Part shown: piece after piece, positions 26,640 to 34,414 of the stretch
How the letters are laid out: each line of letters begins with the position of its first letter
How positions within the stretch are numbered: the first letter of the stretch is position 1
The notes under the pieces: model-generated
The model's database searches: none
Seen by the model: the letters and a program-made list of their open reading frames with translations, nothing else
What the model was told of the DNA's origin: nothing
Program-made: the position numbers and the translations under genes
Source of the DNA: Rhizobium vallis
GTDB taxonomy: Bacteria > Pseudomonadota > Alphaproteobacteria > Rhizobiales > Rhizobiaceae
DNA length: 64,000 nucleotides
Direction: 5' to 3'
NCBI RefSeq assembly: GCF_003985155.1
Contig: NZ_ML133691.1
Location: 62,001-126,000 of the forward strand

Positions 26640-26779
26640 AGCTCAGCCCGGTCCCGGACGCAATATCAGGGCTGAGGTCTTTCAAAGCCAGCCCAGCGCA
26701 AGTCCGGTCAGCTAACTGGGGTGCATACTGCCTCCCAAGATTTCGATCACGCATGCCCCGCCCATCGGGCGGGGCTTTT
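26640..26779 (+). ncRNA. candidate small RNA ending in perfect intrinsic terminator
   Basis: A perfect 9-bp hairpin GCCCCGCCC-ATC-GGGCGGGGC followed by TTTT (26755-26779) terminates rightward transcription, yet no rightward gene precedes it for over 1 kb. The preceding bases hold CTCAGCCC/GGGCTGAG pairing and an unpaired CTGCCTCCCAAG motif. CCUCCC in single-stranded loops is the anti-Shine-Dalgarno feature of rhizobial trans-acting RNAs of the alpha-r14/r15 type. No promoter was convincingly located, so the 5' end is a guess. Confidence 0.4.
26755..26779 (+). terminator. intrinsic terminator, 9-bp perfect stem
   Basis: Arms 26755-26763 and 26767-26775, 3-base loop, TTTT at 26776-26779. Confidence 0.85.
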
Positions 26780-27218
26780 CACAGCCTGCTTGCTTTCGCC
26801 TCTAACAGCCTCCGGCAGATGTTGGTCATGCTCACTCCGTTGCTGGCTTAAGGCAACCGCCAGGATGACGATGGCGCTGCGGGCGATCAACTGCCGGCTG
26901 AGGCCGTCGGCCCGGAGCCGCAAGCAGGATCCCTGCCGAGATTCGGAGATCGCAGAACGCCTCATCGCGCTCGACGAACTTCAGTCGTGGCGCACTCAGG
27001 CGCAAGCCGAAAGCAAGGAACTCACAGCTCGTGTTGGAAAGGTCGCCGACGGCCGGCGCCATAAGGAAGTGCAATCGACACTCAACCAGCAGATGGCGAT
27101 CTGCGGGCGATATGCAAGATCATGACACGGCTGAAGCGACTCAACGGCGCACAGCTAAGTAAAACAGCGCGTCGATATAGATTAAGTGCCGCTATGGCTT
27201 GGCTGCGGCATGGCGCTC
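26780..27218. other. region with weak plus-strand reading frame
   Basis: A frame ending at 27125 reads DSEIAERLIALDELQSWRTQ and continues coiled-coil-like, but it has no clear start or ribosome site and begins inside the terminator. I do not call a gene. The rest shows nothing recognisable. Confidence 0.3.
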
Positions 27219-27244
27219 AAAAAAGGCCCCGCCGAGACGGGGCA
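27219..27244 (-). terminator. intrinsic terminator of the candidate stress RNA
   Basis: Leftward: GCCCCG, loop, CGGGGC, then T6 (A run at 27219-27224 on the plus strand). Confidence 0.85.
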
Positions 27245-27294
27245 AGTTTGTCGTAACGACGGATCGCACAGGGAGGAACACCCGTGCTTTCCTA
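27219..27294 (-). ncRNA. candidate EcfG-dependent small RNA, about 75 nt, UUCCUC loop
   Basis: A perfect EcfG promoter (27302-27327, minus strand) points into a segment with no reading frame. The predicted RNA begins near 27294. Hairpin 1: GCACGGG pairs with CCUGUGC and exposes UGUUCCUC, complementary to a Shine-Dalgarno core. Hairpin 2: GUCG-UUA-CGAC. Hairpin 3: GCCCCG...CGGGGC followed by U6, an intrinsic terminator at 27219-27244. The design resembles C-rich-loop stress RNAs such as Caulobacter GsrN and rhizobial anti-SD RNAs, but the sequence is not one I recognise. The promoter and terminator are seen directly; the regulatory role is inference. Confidence 0.6.
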
Positions 27295-27301
27295 TAGCTT
27301 T

Positions 27302-27327
27302 AACGAAGTAGGGTCCGGGCAGGTTCC
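27302..27327 (-). promoter_or_regulatory. EcfG promoter (perfect, N17) for candidate RNA
   Basis: Minus strand: GGAAC, 17 bases, CGTT. No open reading frame with a ribosome site follows; the terminator is about 60 bases beyond. Confidence 0.8.
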
Positions 27328-27845
27328 AGTACGATGGGGGACAGTGGATCGTGCAGCCAACTAGTTTCGATACAAGTTCGTGACGTGGGAGGGCAGCTGG
27401 ATCGCCTAGACTGCTACGGCGTGTAGGGGAAGGAGGGAGGTTTGGGTTCAGTTAGAAGCCGCAATAAATAAGCCTTGTCCCTCACTCCGTGCAGATACAG
27501 GTCGGTAACCTGGATGGCCATGTCCTGCCTCGGTTCGTCGGATTTGATCTGTTTCGCTAAATCGACTTTATCGAACGCCCGCTGACAAAGAGCGACTTCG
27601 CTACGCTTTTCAAACGTACCCGATCGTGGAAATCTTCATTGCTTTGCCGAGCTGCTTCGCCCATTGACCGCCCGGTGCCACGTCTACTCTTGCCGCGATG
27701 GCGTTTTCGCGAACGGCCTGAAAATCGGAGATCATCCACCAAGACGGGGAGCTGCTTCCTTCCGATGGAAGTGGCTCGGCCTCCTCGCTCGAAGGCTTTT
27801 GCCGTCCCTATGGCTGGTACATCGGGGGGAACCGCGTCAGTAGCC
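27328..27845. other. gene-poor region with CCTCCC motifs and repeat copy 2
   Basis: About 520 bases. On the minus strand CCCTCCC occurs near 27387-27394 and CCTCCCTCC near 27432-27440, upstream of the RNA promoter. The frames 27557-27868 (minus) and 27639-27896 (plus) overlap each other and the 41-bp repeat, and I do not trust either as a gene. Confidence 0.35.
27743..27783. repeat. 41-bp dispersed repeat, copy 2
   Basis: Starts AAGACGGGGAGCTGCTTCCT; pairs with 17333-17373. The CTTCC/GGAAG arms form a small dyad. Confidence 0.6.
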
Positions 27846-28160
27846 TTAGCCTTCACCCAGCGGGGCAAGTTCCTTCTCTTCGCAAAGCAGCTTTAGTTCG
27901 CTCCCGCCGAGTTCGATTTGATTCCAGCGTATACGGTAACCGCGATGTCGGCGGCGAAGGCGGAAGAGATCCAAGAGCGCGGCGCCCATTGGTGATGCAG
28001 ACATTCGCTCCATGGCTGCGTACAAACCGACATGAAATTCGGTTATGACGAGATCTGGCCCGTCTTCCTCCGCCCGCACCTCTTCAATATGACCAATTGT
28101 TTTTCCCGCCCTCGATAAGACGGCCCGCCCCACCAGCAATTCGATGTTGATCTCGACCAT
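27846..28160 (-). CDS. PRC-barrel-like small protein (second of pair)
   Basis: A 104-residue soluble protein (MVEINIELLVGRAVLSRAGKTIGHIEEV) whose opening matches the PRC-barrel pattern: V-G-R-x-V-L-x-x-x-G-x-x-I-G-x-I. The C-terminus contains a basic helix (FRLRRRHRGYRIRW). GGAGC precedes the ATG. It follows the other PRC-like gene by one base. It is the last gene of the lipoprotein/Nramp-like/PRC/PRC operon. PRC domains often mediate protein or RNA contacts; here a regulatory subunit of the transporter is a reasonable inference. Confidence 0.65.
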   Translation of the reverse strand: MVEINIELLVGRAVLSRAGKTIGHIEEVRAEEDGPDLVITEFHVGLYAAMERMSASPMGAALLDLFRLRRRHRGYRIRWNQIELGGSELKLLCEEKELAPLGEG

Positions 28161-28161
28161 T

Positions 28162-28521
28162 TTATGCTCCGGGAATTTTACTCACCACTCTGTCTCGTAG
28201 CCAATCTTGCCAGTCAAAAATTCCGGTATCCGTGACGGCCACGTCCAACTCAACGTCAACCCCAATATCGCGCACAGCACTCCATGCGACGCGATGGGGT
28301 GTGGAGTGTCTATCTCCGCCGAGTCGCGATGCAAGCCAAGTTATCCAACGCTTTGGCCGCCGGCCAAATCGGCGGGCCATGACGATCGCGCCGACCTCTA
28401 TCGCAACCACCCGGGGCGGACTGTTCGGCCGGAGTTCGGCGACGATACCGTCAACCTTGCCCATCTTCACGCCGTTCCGGTCGACCAGTTGCTTATCGAG
28501 TACATCCCGCAGCAAATCCAT
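28162..28521 (-). CDS. PRC-barrel domain protein (first of pair)
   Basis: A 119-residue protein: LDKQLVDRNGVKMGKVDGIV is the canonical PRC-barrel first half, followed by RVVAIEVGAIVMARRFGRR. GGGAGG and the TGATG overlap with the transporter stop fix the ATG at 28521; a GTG one codon earlier is less likely. It is tightly coupled to the Nramp-like gene, so the PRC protein is made in step with the transporter and may bind its cytoplasmic face. Confidence 0.7.
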   Translation of the reverse strand: MDLLRDVLDKQLVDRNGVKMGKVDGIVAELRPNSPPRVVAIEVGAIVMARRFGRRPKRWITWLASRLGGDRHSTPHRVAWSAVRDIGVDVELDVAVTDTGIFDWQDWLRDRVVSKIPGA

Positions 28522-29741
28522 CACGTGCCTCCCACGATCTCAAGCGGGATGGCCACAATCGCCAGGACAGAACCGAGCAGCACGATCAAGACGACCGCCA
28601 AATTGGAGATGATCCCATTCCTATATTTTCCAACGTATCGCTCATCATTCATCAGGAATAAAAACGGGATGACTGTTAGCGGGAGCGTTGCTGCCGTCAA
28701 AGCCATGGACAGGATCGTCAACTTCAATGGATCGATGCCAAAGACGATCGGGACGGCCGCGAACAAGAGCACCAGCGTATAGACAGCGCTAAATCCTGGA
28801 TCTTCACTTGGTTTGCGGTCTTCGCCCCAGTTCCAACCCAGTCCCTGAGCCGCCAGGTAGGCCTGCTGCAACCCAACTTCCAGAATTGCGCCAAAACAGG
28901 CGATGCCCAGAGAAGCAACAAACAACCAGTAACCCCAGAGGCCAAACACGGGGATGAGCATCGTCGGCAACTGATGGTAATCGGTGATCTGCTCTACCCC
29001 ATTCGAAGCCAGAACAAGGGCGGCGACGATGAGCACGGCGATCGATATGGTGCCGCCAAAGCTCATGCCCAGCGCTGCGACAGCACGATTGGCGCCCAGA
29101 TGGGTTTCGTCCCACTGATCTTCGACCGCGCCGGAAGAATAGAACAAAAACAGGTATGGCGATATCGAGGCGCCGAGAATGCTGACGACCATAAACCAGT
29201 AGCTTGCATGGTCGTGCTGCGGCAGGCTTGGCAAGGCACCGGCGGCCACCGACTTCAAGTGAGGTTTAAGCAACACCGCCGCGACGACAAAACAGAGGGT
29301 CACCAGTCCGAGGATGGCGACGCCTTTCTCGATGAAACCGAAAGTGCCCTTCCAGAGCAACAGCCAGGCAAGGAACGCAACCGCCAACGCCCACCACTGA
29401 AACCCAATGCCCGTGGCAAGTTCAAGGGCAATAGCTGCTCCGCCTATTTCGGCGGCAAGAACCATCAGATTGAGCAGGAGGGTCGAGAGAAAAGGCAGCA
29501 AGAAAAAATTGAAACCAAACCGCTCACGGATGCCGTCTGAAATCGTGTGGCCGCTGACAGCGGCGAAACGGCCGGCCATTTCAACAAGGAAAATGATGCA
29601 GATGGTGCCGAGCACGATCGCCCAGATCAACTGAAGGCCGAATGCCGAGCCCGCCTGGGCCGCCGTCGCCAGCGATCCGATTTCAAGAAAGCCGCCGACA
29701 CTTGTGACAATTCCGAGCGATATCTCCAGTAGCTTCTTCAT
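28521..29741 (-). CDS. Nramp-like transporter with non-canonical metal-site motif
   Basis: A 406-residue membrane protein with 11 predicted helices and the LeuT-fold Nramp layout. Canonical Nramp helix 1 carries D-P-G-N; here the same position reads E-I-G-S (GGFLEIGSLATAAQAG). Helix 6 of Nramp carries M-P-H; here it reads ISPYLFLFYSS. The metal-binding Asp, Asn and Met are thus not conserved, as in NRMT-type or other diverged Nramp relatives. It overlaps the lipoprotein gene by four bases and the PRC gene by one. The substrate may differ from Mn(II)/Fe(II). Family call good, substrate unknown. Confidence 0.8.
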   Translation of the reverse strand: MKKLLEISLGIVTSVGGFLEIGSLATAAQAGSAFGLQLIWAIVLGTICIIFLVEMAGRFAAVSGHTISDGIRERFGFNFFLLPFLSTLLLNLMVLAAEIGGAAIALELATGIGFQWWALAVAFLAWLLLWKGTFGFIEKGVAILGLVTLCFVVAAVLLKPHLKSVAAGALPSLPQHDHASYWFMVVSILGASISPYLFLFYSSGAVEDQWDETHLGANRAVAALGMSFGGTISIAVLIVAALVLASNGVEQITDYHQLPTMLIPVFGLWGYWLFVASLGIACFGAILEVGLQQAYLAAQGLGWNWGEDRKPSEDPGFSAVYTLVLLFAAVPIVFGIDPLKLTILSMALTAATLPLTVIPFLFLMNDERYVGKYRNGIISNLAVVLIVLLGSVLAIVAIPLEIVGGT

Positions 29742-30169
29742 GTGGATCGTCTCATGCCCGAAGTCAGACTGAGACGTTCGATCGCGTCTTTAAGATGCGT
29801 CGCCGTTTCCATCGTGTCGTGATCTCCACGCGCAACCTGATTCTGCGCTTGTGAAAGTAAATTGACGATGTCGCTCACCGAGCCGGTCAATGCTTCGCGC
29901 TCTGCCGTGTCGACGTGGCGCAGGGCCTCGATTTCAGAAGCGGCACTTTCGATATTGCGCTGCATCGCCTTCAAGGTCTGGCGTACATAAGCATCGGGGA
30001 GTTGGTTAAAGTACCAGCCGTTGAGCGCCATCCGGGCCGAATTCGAGCAGGACGAAATTATTGATTGCGCGCTCACCTGATCGGCGGCGGAAGAGGAGCA
30101 ACCTGCCAAGGCTGCGACCAAGCAGAGAACACTTCCGTGGATTTTCAAGAAATTCCAATGGTCGTCCAT
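29738..30169 (-). CDS. lipoprotein, first gene of Nramp-like/PRC operon
   Basis: A 143-residue lipoprotein with a lipobox (LVAALAGCSSS; Cys near residue 24) and a helical mature domain (LPDAYVRQTLKAMQRNIESAASEIEALRHV) that looks like an all-alpha four-helix protein. The ATG at 30169 has only a weak ribosome site; a TTG a few codons later would give a shorter signal peptide. A perfect EcfG promoter lies 37 bases upstream, so the four-gene operon (lipoprotein, transporter, two PRC proteins) is predicted to be stress-induced. Confidence 0.72.
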   Translation of the reverse strand: MDDHWNFLKIHGSVLCLVAALAGCSSSAADQVSAQSIISSCSNSARMALNGWYFNQLPDAYVRQTLKAMQRNIESAASEIEALRHVDTAEREALTGSVSDIVNLLSQAQNQVARGDHDTMETATHLKDAIERLSLTSGMRRST

Positions 30170-30205
30170 GTTCGCTTGCTCAGCGCTTTATTCCCTTCGC
30201 CGTAA

Positions 30206-30230
30206 AACGCAGTTCCAGTCAGCATGTTCC
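30206..30230 (-). promoter_or_regulatory. EcfG promoter (perfect) for lipoprotein/Nramp-like/PRC operon
   Basis: Minus strand: GGAAC, 16 bases, CGTT; start codon 37 bases downstream, the same spacing as for the SDR at 19030. Confidence 0.85.
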
Positions 30231-30237
30231 GGCGGAC

Positions 30238-30259
30238 CAAAGCCCCGACTTGGTCGGGG
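30238..30259 (-). terminator. probable terminator of katE transcript
   Basis: Leftward: CCCCGAC, 3-base loop, GTCGGGG, then CTTT. It sits directly upstream of the next leftward promoter, insulating it. The T run is weak. Confidence 0.5.
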
Positions 30260-30436
30260 ACACACCGATCGCCAACCTGCCCAGGTATCGGTTCGGCCGG
30301 CTGGCCAGATCCTACGGAATGACACACGCCGGGCGGGCTGCTTAGACCGCCGACGTCGAGCATCAACGAAAGAACGTTTGGACAGGCTGACGCAGCGCAG
30401 CTGCGAGACGCAGCCTCGCGGCGTCCTGTCTTGCCG

Positions 30437-32575
30437 TCATCCTTTCGGTGGCGAAGCCTTGCCAAGCTTGACGGAGGGTTCCCGGCCCCAGACCCTTAGC
30501 TTGCCGAGCTCGGTGACGAAGGCGGCGATACCGTCTTCCCCCGGCAAGCTCAGCACGCCCTCGTCGATATTTTCCGAAATTCCGGCCTTTTCGAGCAGCG
30601 GCAGCGCGGAAAGATGATAGCCGATGAACTTGCAATGCTGGAAGGCGTCGGCGACGAAATCGCGAGCGGCGGCCTCTGTGACGAGATCCTCGATGGCCGC
30701 CGGCGAGGTCAAAAGTGCGATCGCATCGAAAAGCACTGAGGGTGCGCCATCGATCATGTGCTGCGCTTCGATCCAAGCGTTGTCAGACGCGGTCACGCCA
30801 CCGACCTTTGGCGCGATCAGTTCGAAGACGGCTTTCTGTTTGGTGAGCGCCGTTGTCAGGCCCTTGAGCAGTTTGGCATCGACACCGTCAGTGATCAGGA
30901 TACCAAGCTTACGCCCCTCGAAGCGTCCTGGACCGCGTTTGACGATGCTGAGCGCCGGAGAGGGCTCCAGGTCCTGGCGCGTTGGAATGGCGGCTTCAGC
31001 CGGTTTCGGCAGCGACCGCAATCCGAGTTTTTCTGCGACGGTGGTCGCCAACGTTTCATCGATGTTGATCAGATGAGATACCATCCGCTCGCGGATGACA
31101 GGGTTTTCGACCTTGCTGAGTTCAAAGGTCAGCGCCATCGCGATATGCCGTTGCTCGGGCGGCGTCTGGCTGATGTAAAACTGGCGCGCCTGGCTGTAAT
31201 GGTCGGCGAAGCTTTCCGGACGCAGCCTGACCTTTGAACCTTGTTCCTCGGAGGCGAAATGTCGAAAGCCTTTCTGAGGCGATTCCCGCGGACCTTCGCC
31301 CCACGAGTTTGGTTGGTAGTTAACCCGGCCGATCGGATTGCGCATCGCCATGTGACCGTCCTGCTGAAAGGTATGGAAGGGACACTTCGGCGCATTGATC
31401 GGCAAATGCGTGAAGTTCGGCCCGCCGAGGCGCTTGAGTTGAGTGTCCAGATAGGAAAAATTCCGGCCCTGCAGCAGCGGATCGTCGCTGAAGTCTATGC
31501 CCGGCGGAACGTTCTGCGTCATGAAGGCGACCTGTTCCGTCTCGGCGAAGAAATTGTCGGGCATCCGATCGAGCACCAGCCGACCGATCGGCTGAACGGG
31601 AAGGATTTCTTCCGGAATGATCTTCGTCGGATCGAGCACGTCGAAATCGAACGTATCGGCAAACTCCTGATCGAAAAGCTGGACACACAATTCCCATTCC
31701 GGAAAGTTGCCCGACTGGATCGCTTGCCAGAGATCGCGGCGGTGGAAATCCGGATCGGCGCCGTTGATCTTAACCGCCTCGTTCCAGGCGACGGACTGCA
31801 GCCCGAGCTTCGGCTTCCAGTGGAACTTGACGAATGTCGACTGATCCTTGGCGTTGACGAAGCGGAAGGTATGGACGCCGAAGCCTTCCATGAATCGGAA
31901 GGAGCGGGGGATCGCCCGGTCCGACATGACCCACATGATCATATGCATGCTTTCCGGCGTCAGGCTGATAAAATCCCAGAAATTGTCATGGGCCGACTGC
32001 GCCTGCGGGAAGGCCCGGTCTGGCTCCGGTTTCACGGAATGGATGATGTCGGGAAACTTGATGGCGTCCTGGATGAAGAAAATAGGGATGTTGTTGCCGA
32101 CGAGGTCCCAGTTCCCCTCGCGGGTATACATCTTCACCGCAAAGCCGCGAACATCCCGGGCAAGATCAAAGGATCCCTTGCTGCCGGCAACCGTCGAAAA
32201 GCGCACGAAGACAGGCGTCTTCTCGCCCGCACGCTGGAAGACGTCGGCCCGGGTGTAGGCGGCTAAGGATTCGTAAGTTTCGAAGAAGCCGTGGGCGCCA
32301 TAGCCGCGGGCATGAACCACACGCTCGGGTATTCTCTCGTGGTCGAAGTGAAAGATCTTCTCCCGGAAGTGAAAGTCTTCGATCAGGGCAGGGCCGCGTG
32401 CTCCGATGCGCAGCATATTCTGGTCATCGGCGACTGGTCCGCCCTGTGCAGTGGTAAGGACATCGGCGCCGTTCTCCGCGAACTGGTGAAGCTCACCGCC
32501 ATCGCCTCGATGGAGCTTTTGGTCGTGCACCGTGACCCCATCAGATTGCATGGTGTTGGATGGTCTCTTGGCCAT
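30437..32575 (-). CDS. katE: large-subunit catalase, HPII/KatE type (rhizobial KatC)
   Basis: A 712-residue clade II catalase that decomposes H2O2. The distal histidine is about H88 in RVVHARGYGAHG, the Asn/Phe region is in NIPIFFIQDAIKFPD, and the proximal tyrosine is in RNFSYLDTQLKRLGG. The C-terminal 150 residues (RKLGILITDGVDAKLLKGLT...) form the class I glutamine-amidotransferase/DJ-1-like domain specific to large catalases. AGGGGAC precedes the ATG. I found no EcfG site in the 76-base gap upstream. It fits the oxidative-stress theme beside the YciF gene. Confidence 0.95.
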   Translation of the reverse strand: MAKRPSNTMQSDGVTVHDQKLHRGDGGELHQFAENGADVLTTAQGGPVADDQNMLRIGARGPALIEDFHFREKIFHFDHERIPERVVHARGYGAHGFFETYESLAAYTRADVFQRAGEKTPVFVRFSTVAGSKGSFDLARDVRGFAVKMYTREGNWDLVGNNIPIFFIQDAIKFPDIIHSVKPEPDRAFPQAQSAHDNFWDFISLTPESMHMIMWVMSDRAIPRSFRFMEGFGVHTFRFVNAKDQSTFVKFHWKPKLGLQSVAWNEAVKINGADPDFHRRDLWQAIQSGNFPEWELCVQLFDQEFADTFDFDVLDPTKIIPEEILPVQPIGRLVLDRMPDNFFAETEQVAFMTQNVPPGIDFSDDPLLQGRNFSYLDTQLKRLGGPNFTHLPINAPKCPFHTFQQDGHMAMRNPIGRVNYQPNSWGEGPRESPQKGFRHFASEEQGSKVRLRPESFADHYSQARQFYISQTPPEQRHIAMALTFELSKVENPVIRERMVSHLINIDETLATTVAEKLGLRSLPKPAEAAIPTRQDLEPSPALSIVKRGPGRFEGRKLGILITDGVDAKLLKGLTTALTKQKAVFELIAPKVGGVTASDNAWIEAQHMIDGAPSVLFDAIALLTSPAAIEDLVTEAAARDFVADAFQHCKFIGYHLSALPLLEKAGISENIDEGVLSLPGEDGIAAFVTELGKLRVWGREPSVKLGKASPPKG

Positions 32576-32601
32576 GTTTCGTCCCCTGGATTATAGGATG
32601 T

Positions 32602-32637
32602 GAAAAGAAAGGGCCGCCTCGAGGACGGCCTTTTTTT
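32602..32637 (-). terminator. bidirectional intrinsic terminator between katE and yciF-like gene
   Basis: GGGCCGcctcgaggacGGCC stem with T7 on the plus strand; leftward, it ends in CTTTCTTTT, fit to terminate the yciF-like transcript before katE. Confidence 0.75.
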
Positions 32638-32651
32638 GCGATGCGCAGTGG

Positions 32652-33152
32652 CTAAGCGGCCCTCGTGGCCCTTGCATTGGCAGAAGCCTCCGCGAGCTGC
32701 GTCAGCTTCTTATCGGTGGCTGCCTCTTCGGCAAGGTTTGCCTTTAGAAGCGGCACCGCGTCCTTTAGACCAAGTGCGTTCGCCCAGGCAATCAGGGTGC
32801 CGTAACGGGCGATCTCGTAGTGTTCGACGGCCTGTGCGGACGAAATTAGGCCGGCGTCGAGTGCCGGCGATCCTTTAAACTCTTCCATGATCTCCTCGCC
32901 TTCGGAGAGGATGCCCTGGATTGCCTCGCAGGTCTTGCCGCGGGCGGGCTTGCCGGCCAGTTCAAATACCTTTTCGAGGCGTTCGATGTGGCCTTGGGTC
33001 TCGTCGCGATGCTGCAGGAAGCCTGCTCTTCCTTCTTCCGATTGTATGGCGCCGGCCATCTTCGGAAGGGCCTTGAGGATCTGCTTTTCGGCGAAATAGA
33101 TGTCTTTCAGCGTATCAAGGAAAAGGTCTGCGAGTGTCTTGGTGTTTGCCAT
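32652..33152 (-). CDS. YciF/YciE-type ferritin-like stress protein (DUF892)
   Basis: A 166-residue four-helix protein of the DUF892 family (LADLFLDTLKDIYFAEKQILKALPKM at the N-terminus; E and H residues of the ferritin-like di-metal site recur in EEGRAGFLQHRDETQGHIERLE and AVEHYEIARYGTLIAW). AGGAGGACATC fixes the ATG at 33152; a longer frame upstream is unsupported. Such proteins are induced by osmotic or general stress in bacteria. No EcfG consensus is visible upstream. A terminator separates it from katE. Confidence 0.88.
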   Translation of the reverse strand: MANTKTLADLFLDTLKDIYFAEKQILKALPKMAGAIQSEEGRAGFLQHRDETQGHIERLEKVFELAGKPARGKTCEAIQGILSEGEEIMEEFKGSPALDAGLISSAQAVEHYEIARYGTLIAWANALGLKDAVPLLKANLAEEAATDKKLTQLAEASANARATRAA

Positions 33153-33311
33153 GATGTCCTCCTGTGGCAAGTTGTAGATCGATGTCTCTCTTCGTGACGT
33201 ATTGTTGCTGCCAGAGGACATAACATCATCCTCGGCGGCGAAGACTTGGCCATTCGGCGCTAGGCCGGCGACCGCCTCTGGGAAGGTCGCGGCTCGAGTC
33301 GTTTCTCCTGA

Positions 33312-33638
33312 CTAGATTTCGGGGCATCCCCGACGGTTGGCGAAAATCATCCGATCTGGACCTCGTCGAGTGAACCCTTCGACGACTATGCTTCGTGGTG
33401 ACACCCGGACAACTTGTGCTCTGCGGAGCCCTTCGCCTCTTGCAATGTCCAGGGCCTCCCGAGGATGGCAGCCTCGTGGCCGGCGGTCGTAGCTTTCATA
33501 TTGATCGCGGTCGTAGGCGCCGATGCCTCCGGGGCCGACGCGAAGTTCCAAATTCTGAGTTGACGCGATCGTCGGAAGGACGGTCAGCCCTGACATGGCC
33601 GCCAAAACTGCGAGCACGAATTGAAGTGTTTTCAGCAT
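33312..33638 (-). CDS. small exported protein with Arg/Gly-rich mature part
   Basis: A 108-residue protein with a signal peptide (MLKTLQFVLAVLAAMSGLTV) and a mature part with a GPGGIGAYDRDQYESYDRRP linker, two cysteines and a C-terminal beta hairpin (VVRVSPRSIVVEGF). It resembles small secreted rhizobial proteins with a PRC- or BA14K-like tail but I cannot name it. GGAGGAGAGACA precedes the ATG. An EcfG-like site (TGTT variant) lies 36 bases upstream of the start. Confidence 0.72.
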   Translation of the reverse strand: MLKTLQFVLAVLAAMSGLTVLPTIASTQNLELRVGPGGIGAYDRDQYESYDRRPRGCHPREALDIARGEGLRRAQVVRVSPRSIVVEGFTRRGPDRMIFANRRGCPEI

Positions 33639-33673
33639 TGTCTCTCCTCCAAGAATGCAAGCCTCGGGATCCC

Positions 33674-33698
33674 AACATCGATGCACGGGTTTTGTTCC
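33674..33698 (-). promoter_or_regulatory. EcfG-like promoter (TGTT variant) for 33638 gene
   Basis: Minus strand: GGAAC, 16 bases, TGTT; start codon 36 bases downstream. Confidence 0.55.
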
Positions 33699-33794
33699 TT
33701 AACTGCCGGCGTGGAGACGATGTCTGAACTTGGACGGCCTGACTGGCGGCCGTTGATTGACGGGTGATTTTGCTGAAATCGAAACAGGCGACCG

Positions 33795-33820
33795 GGAACT
33801 CCGACAGATCAAATCTTGTT
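33795..33820 (+). promoter_or_regulatory. weak EcfG-like site upstream of second Nudix gene
   Basis: GGAAC, 17 bases, TGTT; 70 bases before the ATG at 33890. Both the spacing and the mismatch make this a weak candidate. Confidence 0.3.
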
Positions 33821-33889
33821 TGCTGCTTTGGCAACCATCGATTCGAAATTACTCAGGTTGACCTATTGCTAGATTGATGAGGTGAACCG

Positions 33890-34414
33890 ATGCGGCAACA
33901 GACATACCTACCTGAGCTCGTGCCTGAAGCGTCGGAAATACTGCAAGGACAAAAGGCCGACCAATGCGCCGCGATCTGCTGGCAACTCAACGAAGCTGGC
34001 ATGGTTGACGTGCTCCTGATCACAAGCCGTGATACCGGCCGGTGGGTGATCCCGAAGGGATACATCGAAAAGAGTGAGCAATTGCACAAATGCGCTCGCC
34101 GGGAGGCGCTTGAAGAGGCCGGTGTGGTCGGCCGCATCGGCAAGAAGGCTATCGGCTTTTACTCCTACCTGAAAGATCCGACGAGAGCGCCCTATCGCGT
34201 CGCCCTTTTTCCGCTGCATACGGATCACGAAATCGACGAATTCAAAGAGCTTGGAGAAAGGAGACGCGCCTGGCTGTCTCCGTCTGAAGCATCGGTCCTC
34301 GTGGACGAGCCCGAACTGCAGGTCTTGTTCATGTCGATTGCGGGAAGCAGCCCGCCAAAATCTTCAGAAAGGCTGTTGCGAAGGCCCGATCTGACGCTCG
34401 GCATAAGCAGGTAA
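33890..34414 (+). CDS. Nudix hydrolase (second of two)
   Basis: A 174-residue Nudix protein with box G-Y-I-E-K-S-E-Q-L-H-K-C-A-R-R-E-A-L-E-E and then AGVVG. It shares the DIPP-like layout of the protein at 23344 (QCAAICWQLN, VIPKGY before the box) but has a longer C-terminus. GAGGTG upstream supports the ATG. Likely substrates are diphosphorylated inositol or dinucleotide compounds; this is inference from layout. Confidence 0.88.
   Translation: MRQQTYLPELVPEASEILQGQKADQCAAICWQLNEAGMVDVLLITSRDTGRWVIPKGYIEKSEQLHKCARREALEEAGVVGRIGKKAIGFYSYLKDPTRAPYRVALFPLHTDHEIDEFKELGERRRAWLSPSEASVLVDEPELQVLFMSIAGSSPPKSSERLLRRPDLTLGISR

Noticed and set aside
27557..27868. 103-residue minus-strand frame and overlapping plus-strand frame 27639-27896
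   Set aside because: They overlap each other and the dispersed repeat, and neither has a ribosome site or family match.
28463..28490. GGAAC-N17-GGTT match on the minus strand inside the first PRC gene
   Set aside because: Lies within codons for a conserved PRC motif (GVKMGKVDG), so sequence is explained by the protein; the operon already has a promoter.
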